64,000 nt of DNA, taken from contig GL405246.1 of assembly GCA_000146855.1 (NCBI GenBank), positions 840,847-904,846 on the forward strand, read 5' to 3'. Made by a program: the position numbers and the translations under genes. Below, piece after piece: positions 1 through 9,629 of this stretch. The stretch comes from [Eubacterium] yurii subsp. margaretiae ATCC 43715. Lineage in GTDB: Bacteria; Bacillota; Clostridia; Peptostreptococcales; Filifactoraceae. Numbering within the stretch: position 1 is the first letter of the stretch; each line of letters opens with the position of its first letter. The notes beneath the pieces were generated by a model that was not told the origin of the DNA, searched no databases, and saw only the letters and a list, made by a program, of their open reading frames with translations.

Positions 1-159
1 AAAAATAGTGTATATATCCTACTGAAATCATATTTTTAGATTTTATTTAATGCCAAGATGAGATATTATATTAACAAATGGATTAGTAAATAATTTTTTA
101 TGTGGCAAAATTTAATTTTATTTGCTACAAAAATAGTATAAAATAATTTGGAGGAAGAA

Positions 160-1494
160 ATGAGTAAAATAGTTGTAGTAGGGGCAAATCATGCGGGTAC
201 TTGTGCGATTAATACGATTACAGGTTTTAATGAAGGAGATGAGGTAGTAGTATTTGACCAAAATTCCAATATCAGTTTTTTGGGATGCGGTATGGCACTT
301 TGGATAGGCGGACAGATATCAAAGCCTGACGGACTTTTCTATTCAAATAAGCAAAAGTTAGAATCTCAAGGTGCGAAGGTAAATATGAACAGCAAGGTGG
401 ATAAGATATACTTTGACAGAAAAGTTGTTTCTGCAACTTTGGAAAACGGTCAAAGAATAGAAGAAAGTTATGATAAATTGATACTTGCTACAGGTTCACT
501 ACCTATAGTACCGCCTATACCTGGAAGAGATTTGGAAAATGTGCAAATGGTAAAACTTTTCCAAAATGCTCAAGAAGTAATAGATAAACTTAAAAATCCT
601 GATATAAAGACTATTGCAGTAGTTGGAGCTGGATATATCGGAGTGGAGCTTGCTGAAGCTTTTGAAAGACATCACAAAAAGGTAATATTGGTAGATGTTG
701 CTAAGACTTCACTTTCAAATTATTACGACGCAGAATTCAGCAGCCTTATGGATAAAAATCTTTCTGATAACGGAGTACAACTTGCATTTGGTGAAACTGT
801 AAAGGAAATCAAAGGAAATTGCAAGGTAGAGTCTATAGTTACTGATAAAAACGAATATCAATGCGATATGGTAATACTTGCAATAGGATTCAGACCAAAT
901 AACGAGCTTGGCAAAGATTATCTTGAAACAATGCCTAACGGAGCTTATATAGTTGATGAAACTCAAGAAACAAGTATGAAGGACGTATATGCTATAGGTG
1001 ATTGTGCTACAGTTCAATTCAATGCTACTGGAGAAAAATCTTACATCGCTCTTGCTACCAATGCTGTACGTTCAGGTATTATAGCAGCACACAATGCCTG
1101 CGGTAAAAGACTTGAAACTGTAGGGGTACAAGGCTCAAATGCTATTGCTATCTATGATTTGAAGATGGTGTCTACTGGAGTAAGTGAACAAAAGGCAAAA
1201 CAACTTGGAATGGACGTACTAAGTACTTCATTTGACGATTTGCAAAAGGCTGCATTTTTGGAAACTACAAATCCTAATGTAAAACTTAAGATAGTTTATG
1301 ACAGAAATACAAGGGTGATAGTAGGAGCTCAAATGGCATCAACTTATGATATGTCAATGGGTATTCATATGTTCTCTCTTGCAATACAAGAGAAAGTTAC
1401 AATAGATAAACTCAAATTACTTGATATATTCTTCCTACCACATTTCAACCAACCTTACAACTATATAACTATGGCTGCATTATCAGCAAAATAA
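160..1494 (+). CDS. nox: FAD-dependent NADH oxidase (water-forming type) / CoA-disulfide reductase family
   Basis: Flavoprotein of the pyridine nucleotide-disulfide oxidoreductase family, 444 residues, as expected for Nox. The N-terminal FAD-binding motif is GANHAG with the conserved His at 11. The single redox-active cysteine lies in [10 protein letters not shown] (Cys43), the hallmark of water-forming NADH oxidases and CoA-disulfide reductases. The second dinucleotide fold is [15 protein letters not shown] (near 150-165), and the second FAD contact is YAIGDCA (near 280). The family reduces oxygen to water with NADH, which protects anaerobes from oxygen and regenerates NAD. An upstream TTG at 148 is in frame, but ggaggaa at 150-156 is the ribosome-binding site for the ATG at 160. 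The gene stands alone and ends in a good terminator. NADH oxidase versus CoA-disulfide or polysulfide reductase cannot be settled from sequence alone. Confidence 0.85.
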   Translation: MSKIVVVGANHAGTCAINTITGFNEGDEVVVFDQNSNISFLGCGMALWIGGQISKPDGLFYSNKQKLESQGAKVNMNSKVDKIYFDRKVVSATLENGQRIEESYDKLILATGSLPIVPPIPGRDLENVQMVKLFQNAQEVIDKLKNPDIKTIAVVGAGYIGVELAEAFERHHKKVILVDVAKTSLSNYYDAEFSSLMDKNLSDNGVQLAFGETVKEIKGNCKVESIVTDKNEYQCDMVILAIGFRPNNELGKDYLETMPNGAYIVDETQETSMKDVYAIGDCATVQFNATGEKSYIALATNAVRSGIIAAHNACGKRLETVGVQGSNAIAIYDLKMVSTGVSEQKAKQLGMDVLSTSFDDLQKAAFLETTNPNVKLKIVYDRNTRVIVGAQMASTYDMSMGIHMFSLAIQEKVTIDKLKLLDIFFLPHFNQPYNYITMAALSAK

Positions 1495-1502
1495 TAAAAT
1501 CA

Positions 1503-1548
1503 GGCTCTTTGAATATGATATGTTTCATAAACAAAGAGCCATTTTTTT
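1503..1548 (+). terminator. Intrinsic terminator after nox
   Basis: Stem ggctctttg / caaagagcc with a 20-nt loop, followed by a run of seven T. It closes the monocistronic nox transcript. Confidence 0.85.
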
Positions 1549-1589
1549 GCCTATATTAAGTTGAAAAATTTTATAGATGAATTAATCTA

Positions 1590-1796
1590 ATACTATTATC
1601 TAATTAATATATGGAGAATAGTCATCTATAGTTTTTATAATATTACCTGTTTAATATATTTATAATAATATGAAATTTAATTAAAATAACAGATATTTAT
1701 AGTAGTGTTACATATTTTCTAATAATATATTATCCATTATTTTATTAGATTTCAGTATAAAAATTTATTTTCAGCTAATCTATTGAATTTTAGTAT
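1590..1796. repeat. Degenerate composite of the intergenic TIR repeat family
   Basis: This fills most of the 330-base gap between nox and the convergent membrane-protein gene. The left end (atactattatctaattaat) resembles the left end of the 111-bp element at 21687. Two right ends are present: tatccattat...ttcagtat at 1731-1758 and ctattgaattttagtat ending at 1796. Both match the consensus right end ttccattattctattaggttttagtat of the copies at 23395, 41597 and 54441. It looks like an old element carrying more than one right end, perhaps a nested insertion. No ORF is seen here. Confidence 0.55.
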
Positions 1797-1824
1797 AATA
1801 TTAGCATTAAACAAGAATAAAATA

Positions 1825-3474
1825 TTACTTTAACTTAGTAACTATAAATACATTTCCCATATCACTTCCGGAAACTTCAATTGTATCTCCAATCTTTACA
1901 AATGCCAGTCTTGGATCTATATTAATTGAAGCGGAAAGTATCTTTTCCTCATCCTTTGCCTTAATGTAATATAGGGTATTGCCGTCAAGCACAACGCTTT
2001 GTATATCTTCTATAACTATAGTTTTTTCAGATGAAGAACCTACATTGTTCATTATGTCCGATGTTATCTTTTGGTAATTTTCCACAGTCTCTTCAACTGT
2101 ATTTCCAACAGCAACTTTTTGATAGTTTTGGGCATCTACAAGGGAATACATCTTTATCAGTGAAGCCTTGTCTTTCAGTGACATAAAGTAAGTCGGTCTG
2201 TTATACACGTTGATAAGTAGTGGAAATGTTGCATTATATCCTTTTTCCTGTACAGCACCCTTGGCACTGTCCATTACCGAAAATTCTTCTGCTGATGACA
2301 CAGGATAAAACTTAGTCTCCTTTGTTCTCATATTTACAATTACAAATCCTATGTTGGACTCGTCTGCAAGGACAGAAGTAATTCCTGTATAAAGTGAGAT
2401 GTCACTTCCACTTATAAGATAGTTATAACCGTCAGTAGTCTTAGTTACACCTTCTTGCTTTATCTTAGAGTTAAGGAAACCACGTTCAAATTTACCGTTA
2501 TCATCAAGTTGAGTTATTATCATATTAGCAGGATATACCCTGTCTACCCATTCCGGTACATTGCCGACGTTATACTTTTCCATCTTACCGTTATGTGCAT
2601 CTACTATGATAATGTATTTCGTATCAGGTGCACCGAAGAGTCCTATAGTTGGCTCAACCGCAGTAGCTATGAAATACGGTTTTCCGTCATCATCAGTTTC
2701 AAAGTTTATATCGTCTATTATGGCAGTAGGATATGAAAATCTTATATGCCTGTACAAGTTTCTGGAGAATTTATCGCTCATAGAGTACATTATAGGTTCA
2801 TCTAGCTTCACAAGACTTGCATTTTGTGTAACCATATCAATTTTTATATAATATGGTATGCCCTTGTCCCTGTTTAAAAACCATTTTACAAAATCGGCAT
2901 AAACAAGGGGAGTAACTCTCACCGGTTTTTCTCCAAGAGCAATCTGCGAGTAGGTTTCGTCGATATTATATTGGCTGACCAAATCTCCCATTTCGCCCAT
3001 CTTTCTAGCTCCCAATTTTATGGCAGTATCTCTGTCCACTACAGGAAGTTTTGCAAAATCAGCTTGCTTTATATCATCTTCAAAGACAGATATCTGTTTT
3101 TTTACCAAAGACGCATATCTTTTTGCCTGTAATATTGGAGATGAATATAAATTTGATAGTGTTGTTATTACTATCATAACTATAATAATCTTGAGCAAAG
3201 TCTTATAGATTACCTTGCTCTTATCATTGAAAAATGAATCTAGGAAAAATATGAATGTCAATACAAATAACATGACTGTCGCATATCCGTAAAACTCAAC
3301 AGACTTAAGATTAATCGGAACAAGAGCTATATAATACGATATTATTAGCAACAATACATATAGTGTTAGAGTTATTTTCTTGAAATTCCTAAAAAATTTA
3401 TTATTGCCTACTTCGACAAATTTTTTTTCCTTAGTTTCGTTAGAATTTTTGAAAAAGTTGAATACTTTTTTCAT
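1825..3474 (-). CDS. Membrane-anchored protein of unknown function with large extracytoplasmic domain
   Basis: 549 residues. A basic N-terminus is followed by three hydrophobic segments (about 36-55, 62-80 and 90-110). About 430 residues then follow without a further membrane span, probably outside the cell, ending in a beta-rich tail (ASINIDPRLAFVKIGDTIEVSG). I do not recognise a named family with certainty. Similar long proteins with a few N-terminal spans occur in Firmicutes without assigned function. The gene starts 11 bases after the stop of the CBS pyrophosphatase gene and has a good ribosome-binding site (aaggagaaagtaa), so the two are probably co-transcribed. No catalytic motif is visible. 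Confidence 0.7.
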   Translation of the reverse strand: MKKVFNFFKNSNETKEKKFVEVGNNKFFRNFKKITLTLYVLLLIISYYIALVPINLKSVEFYGYATVMLFVLTFIFFLDSFFNDKSKVIYKTLLKIIIVMIVITTLSNLYSSPILQAKRYASLVKKQISVFEDDIKQADFAKLPVVDRDTAIKLGARKMGEMGDLVSQYNIDETYSQIALGEKPVRVTPLVYADFVKWFLNRDKGIPYYIKIDMVTQNASLVKLDEPIMYSMSDKFSRNLYRHIRFSYPTAIIDDINFETDDDGKPYFIATAVEPTIGLFGAPDTKYIIIVDAHNGKMEKYNVGNVPEWVDRVYPANMIITQLDDNGKFERGFLNSKIKQEGVTKTTDGYNYLISGSDISLYTGITSVLADESNIGFVIVNMRTKETKFYPVSSAEEFSVMDSAKGAVQEKGYNATFPLLINVYNRPTYFMSLKDKASLIKMYSLVDAQNYQKVAVGNTVEETVENYQKITSDIMNNVGSSSEKTIVIEDIQSVVLDGNTLYYIKAKDEEKILSASINIDPRLAFVKIGDTIEVSGSDMGNVFIVTKLK

Positions 3475-3485
3475 TTACTTTCTCC

Positions 3486-5111
3486 TTAAATCAGCTCTAA
3501 TGTATTTGTAATCATTGGAACTATTTGCTTTTTGCGTGAAACAGTCATAGGTGAAAATGCACCCTGAGACTCATCTATGCTAAATGACTGCCTTATTATA
3601 GACTTGTCATCTGAAATATAGTACATATATGAGCCTTCTTTGACCATGTCAGTAACTGCAAGAAGTAAGATATTGTAATTATTCTTGTCATAGACTTCTT
3701 TCATATATTTCAAAAGTTCGTCTTTTTTCTCTTCCAGCTCTTCCATATCCATGGTGAATAATTGAGAAATTGCTACCTTTTTTCCTTTTATATTAAATTC
3801 TTTGAAGTCATTGTACAATAGTTCCTTCAAGCTCATGCCTTCTATTGAAGAACCTGCCTTGAACATTTTTTGTGTATAATCGTCCAAATCAAGGTTTAAT
3901 ATTTCGTTTATGGCGTGAACAGCTTCTATATCTTTTTTCGTACAGGTAGGTGATTTGAAATACATAGTGTCAGATAGTATTCCGCTGATTAGACAACCTG
4001 CAATATGTCTTGGTATTTTTATATTAGAATTTTTGAACAGCTCATATACTATTGTACATGTAGAACCCACAGTCATATTTATAAATACAATAGGTTCAGT
4101 AGTAGTTATACCTCCTATTTTGTGATGGTCCACTATCTCCAGTATATTTGCCTCTTCAATTCCGGTAGCACTTTGTGAAAACTCGTTGTGATCGACTAAA
4201 ATTACCTTTTTTCTTCCTGGTTTAAGTAGATGCTTCCTGCCGAGCAGTCCCATATAGTATCCGTCAGCATCTACAAGAGGATAGTTTCTAAAGTTTGTCT
4301 TGAGCATGGATTCTTTTATGTCTATGAGATAGTCTTCCATAGTAAAGTGTTGTATCTTGTCTTTTTTCATTATGCTGGCAATACTATCTGTCTGGTGCAT
4401 TTTTTTGATTATCATAGGTGATGATAAGTCTAGTGAAATAGTGGTGATATTATATTTTTGAAGTAAATCTAACTCTTCATCATCCAAATCATCATATTGT
4501 GGTAGGATTATCATATTTACACCAAAGTTCAACTTTTGGAAAAACTCTTTTTTGTGATATTGCTTGAGTATAATTACATTGTCCTCTTCTATTACGGAAT
4601 CCTGTGGTATGTGTGGATTGAATACTTTGAGCAGTCCCACTACCTTATCTATGGAATTGCCCTGCATTATCATCCTAGGGCTGTGATTGGAAAATACATT
4701 GATAAATGAGGCGAGTGAAGTGTTTACAACATTGTCATGAATATTTATCAATGCACTTGCAATATCTTTCATAGATACTATTCCTAGTAACTTTCCAATG
4801 TCATCTACTATAGGAAGTGTATGTATTCTTTCCCTGTCCATATTCATATATGCTTCATAGACCGATGAGCTGACTGTAAGTGGTAGTATTCTATCAAAAT
4901 TCAAGTCTTTTGCCTGTATTTTTACGTCTTCAAGAAATTTTGGCGGTGCTATATTAAAATAATCCAAGACAAAGGTAGCTTCTTTTCTCAAATCTCCAAG
5001 TACTCTAGGATCGAGTACATCTCCTAGCTCTTGCTTGTAATAAGCGTAGGCTATGGATGAGCAAACACTATCTGTGTCAGGGTTTTTGTGTCCGAATATA
5101 AAGGTGCCCAT
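3486..5111 (-). CDS. ppaC: Manganese-dependent inorganic pyrophosphatase with CBS/DRTGG regulatory insert
   Basis: 541 residues, far longer than the roughly 310 of a plain family II pyrophosphatase. The DHH domain begins with GHKNPDTDSVCSS (metal-binding His and Asp residues) and continues after a long insert at about 65-300. The insert holds two CBS-like halves (LPIVDDIGKLLGIVSMKDIA and YPLVDADGYYMGLLGRKHLL) with a DRTGG-like segment between them. The catalytic core resumes with VDHNEFSQS and VDHHKIGG. The C-terminal DHHA2 domain ends with the family signature SRKKQIVPMI. The enzyme hydrolyses pyrophosphate in the cytosol. In this subfamily the CBS insert confers inhibition or activation by adenine nucleotides. 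It is first in a two-gene minus-strand unit with the membrane protein downstream. Confidence 0.93.
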   Translation of the reverse strand: MGTFIFGHKNPDTDSVCSSIAYAYYKQELGDVLDPRVLGDLRKEATFVLDYFNIAPPKFLEDVKIQAKDLNFDRILPLTVSSSVYEAYMNMDRERIHTLPIVDDIGKLLGIVSMKDIASALINIHDNVVNTSLASFINVFSNHSPRMIMQGNSIDKVVGLLKVFNPHIPQDSVIEEDNVIILKQYHKKEFFQKLNFGVNMIILPQYDDLDDEELDLLQKYNITTISLDLSSPMIIKKMHQTDSIASIMKKDKIQHFTMEDYLIDIKESMLKTNFRNYPLVDADGYYMGLLGRKHLLKPGRKKVILVDHNEFSQSATGIEEANILEIVDHHKIGGITTTEPIVFINMTVGSTCTIVYELFKNSNIKIPRHIAGCLISGILSDTMYFKSPTCTKKDIEAVHAINEILNLDLDDYTQKMFKAGSSIEGMSLKELLYNDFKEFNIKGKKVAISQLFTMDMEELEEKKDELLKYMKEVYDKNNYNILLLAVTDMVKEGSYMYYISDDKSIIRQSFSIDESQGAFSPMTVSRKKQIVPMITNTLELI

Positions 5112-5621
5112 ATCAATCTCCTTTTTTAGAAAAATAAAATCCTATAAAATATAACTTTATTATAAGATTTTGCAATCTAAAAGTCAAATGTATTATCTTT
5201 TTATAAGCCTAATAAATTATTTTCTTCTAAAATTTAGTGTTTGGATATCATATTTTAAAAAGTTTGGATAATAGCATAAATTACAATGTATTTTCTAAGT
5301 AATAAGATAATTACATTTTTGAAAATAGTATCTCCATTTTTATCGTCGAGTATTGATTTTATAAGGCGAATGTTATATAATACATTAAATTTTACAAAAA
5401 CTTACTAATATAATACATGATTAAATTATTGATAAGTTCAAGTATTATTTTATATTGAAAGGTATTTAAAGTGCTATTAAAGCATTTTAGAGAGCTATTT
5501 ACTTCAATCTAAGATAATTAAAAAATCTGACTTATGTGACGGTTTGATTTTAGAGTATTTGTAATACTTGCAGATAGTTTAAACAGGTATAATTAATGAT
5601 ATTAAAAACAAGGAGTATATT
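5112..5621. other. AT-rich divergent intergenic region
   Basis: 510 bases between the divergent pyrophosphatase and ACT-domain genes, so it must carry promoters for both. A -10-like tataat lies at 5588-5593, about 30 bases before the ACT gene. No ORF of note, RNA family or repeat copy is recognised. Confidence 0.4.
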
Positions 5622-5891
5622 ATGAAAGCAGTTGTAACCGTTGTAGGAAAAGACATGGTAGGTATCATACACAAGATTTCAGGAAAATTGCTTGAATACA
5701 ATTTGAACATTCTTGACATTAATCAAAGCGTGGTAGGTGAATTTTTCACTATGATAATGCTAATTGATATTTCAAATATTGGAGAAAGCTTTGAAAAATT
5801 CTGCTCTGAGATTGATGAGATAGGAAAGCAAATGGGGCAAAAGATAATGGTACAACATGAAAATCTGTTCAATGCTATGCATACCATATAA
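5622..5891 (+). CDS. ACT domain-containing protein, UPF0237 family
   Basis: 89 residues forming a single ACT domain: VVTVVGKDMVGIIHKISGKLLEYNLNI at the start, then the second beta-alpha-beta half (FTMIMLIDIS). ACT domains bind small ligands, usually amino acids, and regulate partners. This small stand-alone type is related to glycine-cleavage regulators. It sits 12 bases upstream of an UPF0210 gene. That pairing is widespread in Firmicutes and suggests the two act together, though the ligand is unknown. The ribosome-binding site is aaggag. Confidence 0.88.
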   Translation: MKAVVTVVGKDMVGIIHKISGKLLEYNLNILDINQSVVGEFFTMIMLIDISNIGESFEKFCSEIDEIGKQMGQKIMVQHENLFNAMHTI

Positions 5892-5903
5892 AAGAGGTGT
5901 ATT

Positions 5904-7268
5904 ATGCAATTTTTAAATAGAGAAAATATATTGGAAACCATAAATATGCTCAGTAACGAGAAACTGGACATAAGAACTGTAACTATGGGGATATCTTTGT
6001 TAGACTGTATAGATGAGAATTCTCAAAAAGCTAGAGAAAAAATCTATGATAAAATATCTTTTAAGGCAGAGAATCTTGTCAAATACTCTGAAAAAATAGG
6101 GCAAAAATACTCTGTGCCTATAATAAATAAGAGAATATCTGTAACTCCTATATCTCTAATAGCGGGAGCGACAAAAGATGAGGACTATACTGATTTTGCT
6201 GTTGCACTTGATAAGGCTGCAAAAAATGTAGGGGTAAATTTTATAGGTGGGTTTTCAGCATTGGTCGAAAAAGGAATGACAAGGGCTGATGAAATATTGA
6301 TAAGGTCTATACCAAATGCTCTATCATCTACAGATATAGTATGCTCAAGCGTAAACGTGGCATCTTCAAGAGCAGGTATCAATATGGATGCCATAAAATT
6401 AATAGGTGAGATGATACAAAAACTCTCTTTTGCAACTAAGGATAAGGGAAGTATAGGTTGTGCAAAACTGGTAATCTTTGCTAATTCTGTAGATGACAAC
6501 CCTTTTATGGCTGGAGCTTTCCATGGAGTAAGTATGGGAGATACAGTTATTAATGTCGGAATAAGTGGACCTGGAGTGGTAAAATCTGCTCTAGAGAAGA
6601 TAAGGGGCAAGAACATCCAAACAGTATGTGAAGAGATAAAAAAGACATCATTTAAGATGACAAGAATGGGAGAACTTATAGGAAGAGAAGTTGCCCAGTC
6701 ACTTGGATATCCTTTTTCAAGTGTGGATTTGTCTCTCGCACCGACTGCGGACGTTGGTGATAGTGTGGCAAGAATACTAGAAGAGATAGGAGTGGATGAG
6801 GCCGGTGGACATGGTACTACATTTGCACTTGCACTTCTCAATGACTCTGTAAAAAAAGGTGGCATAATGGCATCATCAAATGTCGGAGGGCTTAGTGGAG
6901 CCTTCATACCTGTAAGTGAAGATGAGGGTATGATAAATGCAGTATCAAAGGGAAGTATGTCTTTTGACAAGTTAGAGGCTATGACCTGCGTCTGCTCTGT
7001 TGGGTTGGATATGATAGCAATACCGGGAGATACTCCGTCATCTACCATATCAGCGATAATTGCTGATGAATGTGCAATAGGTGTTATAAACAACAAGACT
7101 ACTGCGACGAGATTAGTGCCTGTATATGGCAAAAAAGTAGGCGAAACTGTAGAATTTGGAGATTTGCTCGGCTATGCTCCTATTATAGATATAGGTAGTG
7201 TGAGAAGTGACAGATTGATAGAAAGAGCCGGATTTATGCCTGCTCCTGTCCATAGTTTTAAAAATTAA
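5904..7268 (+). CDS. PFL family protein, UPF0210 (DUF711)
   Basis: 454 residues, the usual size of this family, which has a fold related to pyruvate formate-lyase and anaerobic ribonucleotide reductase but no established reaction. Characteristic segments are [12 protein letters not shown] near the start, [32 protein letters not shown], the Gly-rich [20 protein letters not shown] and [14 protein letters not shown]. The ribosome-binding site is agaggtg, seven bases before the ATG. It is co-transcribed with the ACT-domain gene. I see no glycyl-radical motif that would make it an active formate-lyase. Confidence 0.88.
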   Translation: MQFLNRENILETINMLSNEKLDIRTVTMGISLLDCIDENSQKAREKIYDKISFKAENLVKYSEKIGQKYSVPIINKRISVTPISLIAGATKDEDYTDFAVALDKAAKNVGVNFIGGFSALVEKGMTRADEILIRSIPNALSSTDIVCSSVNVASSRAGINMDAIKLIGEMIQKLSFATKDKGSIGCAKLVIFANSVDDNPFMAGAFHGVSMGDTVINVGISGPGVVKSALEKIRGKNIQTVCEEIKKTSFKMTRMGELIGREVAQSLGYPFSSVDLSLAPTADVGDSVARILEEIGVDEAGGHGTTFALALLNDSVKKGGIMASSNVGGLSGAFIPVSEDEGMINAVSKGSMSFDKLEAMTCVCSVGLDMIAIPGDTPSSTISAIIADECAIGVINNKTTATRLVPVYGKKVGETVEFGDLLGYAPIIDIGSVRSDRLIERAGFMPAPVHSFKN

Positions 7269-7581
7269 TATTGATCTTTACTCAACTTTCCTGCTAAGAT
7301 TATCATAATTCTGATTGAAATTTTATTATTCATAGATTTTTTAATACACTACATGACACATATTTTTTGGTATAATTTATTGAAATTTGCACATTTATCA
7401 AAAAAATGAAAATACTGAAAAAACTATGAAAAGTATAGTATGGTATTTTTGGAATTTATTCAAATATCAATGCTTTTAATATGTTGTAATTTGGGAGAGT
7501 TGAGTATTTTATTATACAGTGTTCATAATTCTATGGCGTTATAGTATAGCATAGAATGCAATTAATGTGGATAAATTTAAG
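7269..7581. other. AT-rich intergenic stretch
   Basis: Follows the UPF0210 gene. No clear terminator, ORF or RNA is seen. The bioY promoter region begins at its right end. Confidence 0.3.
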
Positions 7582-7636
7582 ATTGCAAAACATTAATTAA
7601 TTTATAGTTGACAATTTTGAGCTTATGCTATATAAT
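7582..7636 (+). promoter_or_regulatory. bioY promoter with possible BirA operator
   Basis: A near-perfect sigma-A promoter: TTGACA at 7608-7613, 17-base spacer, TATAAT at 7631-7636. An imperfect inverted repeat, attgcaaaac (7582-7591) and gttgacaat (7607-7615), 15 bases apart, overlaps the -35 box. Its arrangement resembles Firmicutes BirA operators (half sites like attgttaac separated by 14-16 bases). The right half fits better than the left. The promoter is strongly supported; the BirA assignment is inference from the downstream gene. Confidence 0.6.
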
Positions 7637-7671
7637 TCAAAATGTAAAATAAATTTTTAGTGAGGTTTGCA

Positions 7672-8223
7672 ATGGAAAAGATTCAAAGAAAAACTGAAAC
7701 AAAATCAATAGTATTGTGTTCGCTATTTTCAGCTCTTGTATGTATAGGAGCCTTTATAAAGGTGCCACTTCCACCTGTTCCATTTACAATGCAGTGGTTT
7801 TTTGTGGCTATGGCTGGACTTATTTTAGGCTCAAAACTGGGATTTACCAGTGTTGCAATGTATATTTTAATAGGTCTTGCAGGACTTCCTGTATTTACAA
7901 AGGGAGGGGGAATAGGTTATGTATTTCAACCGACATTTGGGTATATTATAGGATTTGCTGTAGCAGCCTTTGTAATAGGTAAAATCAGTGAGAAAAAAGA
8001 GAAAAATTTTCTAAACTTTTTCTTATCAAATCTCATAGGGCTTTCATTGGTATATCTCATAGGATTTATATATCTTTACTTTATAATGACAAATGTCTTG
8101 GGAAAAGATGTAGAGCTTTTTAAGCTTTTAAAATCAGCAGTAATTATATTCATACCGACAGATATATTGTCAGCAATACTATCAGCAAGGGTAGCATCAA
8201 GGATATATAAGGTAATAAGATAA
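7672..8223 (+). CDS. bioY: Biotin transporter BioY (ECF S component)
   Basis: 183 residues and about six membrane spans. The family signature region is KVPLPPVPFTMQWFFVAMAGLILG, followed by the Gly-rich KGGGIGYVFQPTFGYIIGF loop. BioY is the substrate-binding membrane component that captures biotin, usually with the shared ECF energising module (EcfA, EcfA', EcfT), which is not in this window. A GTG at 7660 is in frame, but gtgagg at 7660-7665 serves as the ribosome-binding site for ATG 7672, so I choose the ATG. The gene has its own strong promoter and its own terminator. Confidence 0.92.
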   Translation: MEKIQRKTETKSIVLCSLFSALVCIGAFIKVPLPPVPFTMQWFFVAMAGLILGSKLGFTSVAMYILIGLAGLPVFTKGGGIGYVFQPTFGYIIGFAVAAFVIGKISEKKEKNFLNFFLSNLIGLSLVYLIGFIYLYFIMTNVLGKDVELFKLLKSAVIIFIPTDILSAILSARVASRIYKVIR

Positions 8224-8290
8224 AAGCATCATAGAGAAGTTTATTGTATTTACTTGTTTTAAATAAAGAAAATATTTTAAAAATGGTTAG

Positions 8291-8325
8291 ACTCTCCTTG
8301 AATTATAGGGGGAGTTTTTTTATTT
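8291..8325 (+). terminator. Intrinsic terminator after bioY
   Basis: Stem actctcc / ggggagt with an 11-base loop, followed by seven T. Confidence 0.8.
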
Positions 8326-8508
8326 TTCAAATATATAGGAATATGATAGAATATCAAAAGATTTTTAAAAGAACAAAAACTTTTCCATATTATTGCTGAT
8401 ATTATATATTAAAACTTTTTTACATAAAAATTTACATATTGAAAAAATATATCTTGGAGATTTGTAAGTTGTTTTAATATATTTAAGTATTATTATTTCT
8501 AATTTTTT

Positions 8509-8516
8509 GGTATAAT
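8509..8516 (+). promoter_or_regulatory. Extended -10 promoter of the Rpn-type gene
   Basis: tggtataat is an extended -10 box (TGn plus TATAAT at 8511-8516), 35 bases before the ATG at 8551. No good -35 is seen. Confidence 0.45.
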
Positions 8517-8550
8517 GATAGTATAAAACAAAACACGAGGGAGAGCCTGT

Positions 8551-9426
8551 ATGTCACCTAAAAATATGAATTTTAAGATAAGGGACAGTCTATTTATAGA
8601 CTTATTCTCAGATAAAAATAGATTAATAGAATTATACAAATCATTGGTAGATGATGAAAGTAAAATAAGCACAGAAGATATAGAGATAATAACCTTAGAA
8701 AATATAATCACAACAGGAGTGTATAACGACCTTGGCTTTAGGGTAAAAGATGAGATAATAATACTTATGGAAGCACAGAGCGTCTATACTGAAAATATAG
8801 TTCTAAGAGTCTTATTTTATCTATCAGATACGCTCAAAGACTATATAGAACAAAATAGCCCTAATAAAAACCTTGTAGAACTCTACAGTACCAAAAAGAG
8901 AATAATACCTAAGATAAAGCTTTTTACAGTATATACAGGAGACAAAATCATGAAAGACCACGACCTATATCTTAGAGACCTAATGGTAGAAAATGACATA
9001 GTCTCAGATATAGATATGAAGGTAAGGGTAATCTGTACAGGGAATAAAAACAATATCTTAGGACAGTATATATTATTTACACAGATATTTTCAAGACAAA
9101 AGAATGAATGTGCAGATGTAAAGCAGGCTATAAAAAATACAATAGAGATATGTATGAATGAAGAGATATTAAAAGAATACTTGTCAATAAGAAAGACGGA
9201 GGTGCAAGAGATGGTAAACGAATATATGAAACAAGAGACAGCCTTTAAGATATTTATGGATGACCAAAGACAAACAGGGTTAAGAGAAGGAAGAGAAGAA
9301 GGGAAGATAGATACTTTGATTAATTTTTTCAAAAATGGAATAGGTCTTGAGGTAATAAGTAAGGGTTTGGGGATGAGTATGGAAGAAGTGAAGAGCATAC
9401 TAATTGGTAGAGGATTTGAAGTATAA
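8551..9426 (+). CDS. Rpn family recombination-promoting nuclease / PD-(D/E)XK nuclease 'putative transposase'
   Basis: 291 residues. The N-terminal two thirds is a PD-(D/E)XK nuclease fold: ND in TTGVYNDLGF, then the E-x-Q motif in EIIILMEAQS, followed by the conserved aromatic region VLRVLFYLSDTLKDYIEQ. The C-terminal tail carries the typical TGLREGREEGKIDTLINFFKNG motif and a short helix-turn-helix-like end (ISKGLGMSMEEVKSIL). Rpn proteins in E. coli are DNA endonucleases that stimulate RecA-independent recombination; in anaerobes they occur as multi-copy families. The ribosome-binding site is gagggag. A fragment of a second copy lies just downstream. No terminal inverted repeats are visible, so it does not behave like a classical insertion sequence. 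Confidence 0.85.
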   Translation: MSPKNMNFKIRDSLFIDLFSDKNRLIELYKSLVDDESKISTEDIEIITLENIITTGVYNDLGFRVKDEIIILMEAQSVYTENIVLRVLFYLSDTLKDYIEQNSPNKNLVELYSTKKRIIPKIKLFTVYTGDKIMKDHDLYLRDLMVENDIVSDIDMKVRVICTGNKNNILGQYILFTQIFSRQKNECADVKQAIKNTIEICMNEEILKEYLSIRKTEVQEMVNEYMKQETAFKIFMDDQRQTGLREGREEGKIDTLINFFKNGIGLEVISKGLGMSMEEVKSILIGRGFEV

Positions 9427-9468
9427 GTTTAAGATTAAAAGATAATATCCATTAACAAAAAGCAGTTG

Positions 9469-9516
9469 CAAGACATAGTAAATGAATATATGAAACGAGG
9501 CCTATTTTTATTGCAA
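9469..9516 (+). pseudogene. Remnant of a second Rpn-type gene
   Basis: gttgcaagacatagtaaatg and the bases after it repeat, with a few substitutions, the segment at about 9203-9250 of the intact gene (gtgcaagagatggtaaacg...), which encodes VQEMVNEYMKQETA. After about 45 bases the likeness ends. It is too short to encode anything and is best read as debris from duplication or recombination between family members. Confidence 0.65.
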
Positions 9517-9570
9517 AAAAGCAATATAATAATAAACAAACAAAAAGTTTTAAATATAAAGTGAAATTAC

Positions 9571-9600
9571 TTGACATAAACCATAAATATTTAGTATAAT
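9571..9600 (+). promoter_or_regulatory. Promoter of yceD-rpmF
   Basis: TTGACA at 9571-9576, 18-base spacer, TATAAT at 9595-9600, 30 bases before the yceD start codon. Confidence 0.75.
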
Positions 9601-9629
9601 ATGGGATGTTATTGTGGTAGGGGTGTTTT

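Noticed and set aside
148-159. TTG start for nox giving four extra residues
   Set aside because: The TTG overlaps the ggagg ribosome-binding site of the ATG at 160; family proteins begin at MSKIVVVG-like sequence.
6185-7132. 315-codon open frame antisense to the UPF0210 gene
   Set aside because: It has no ribosome-binding site and no recognisable protein features, and lies wholly opposite a conserved gene; it is a shadow of that gene's codon pattern.
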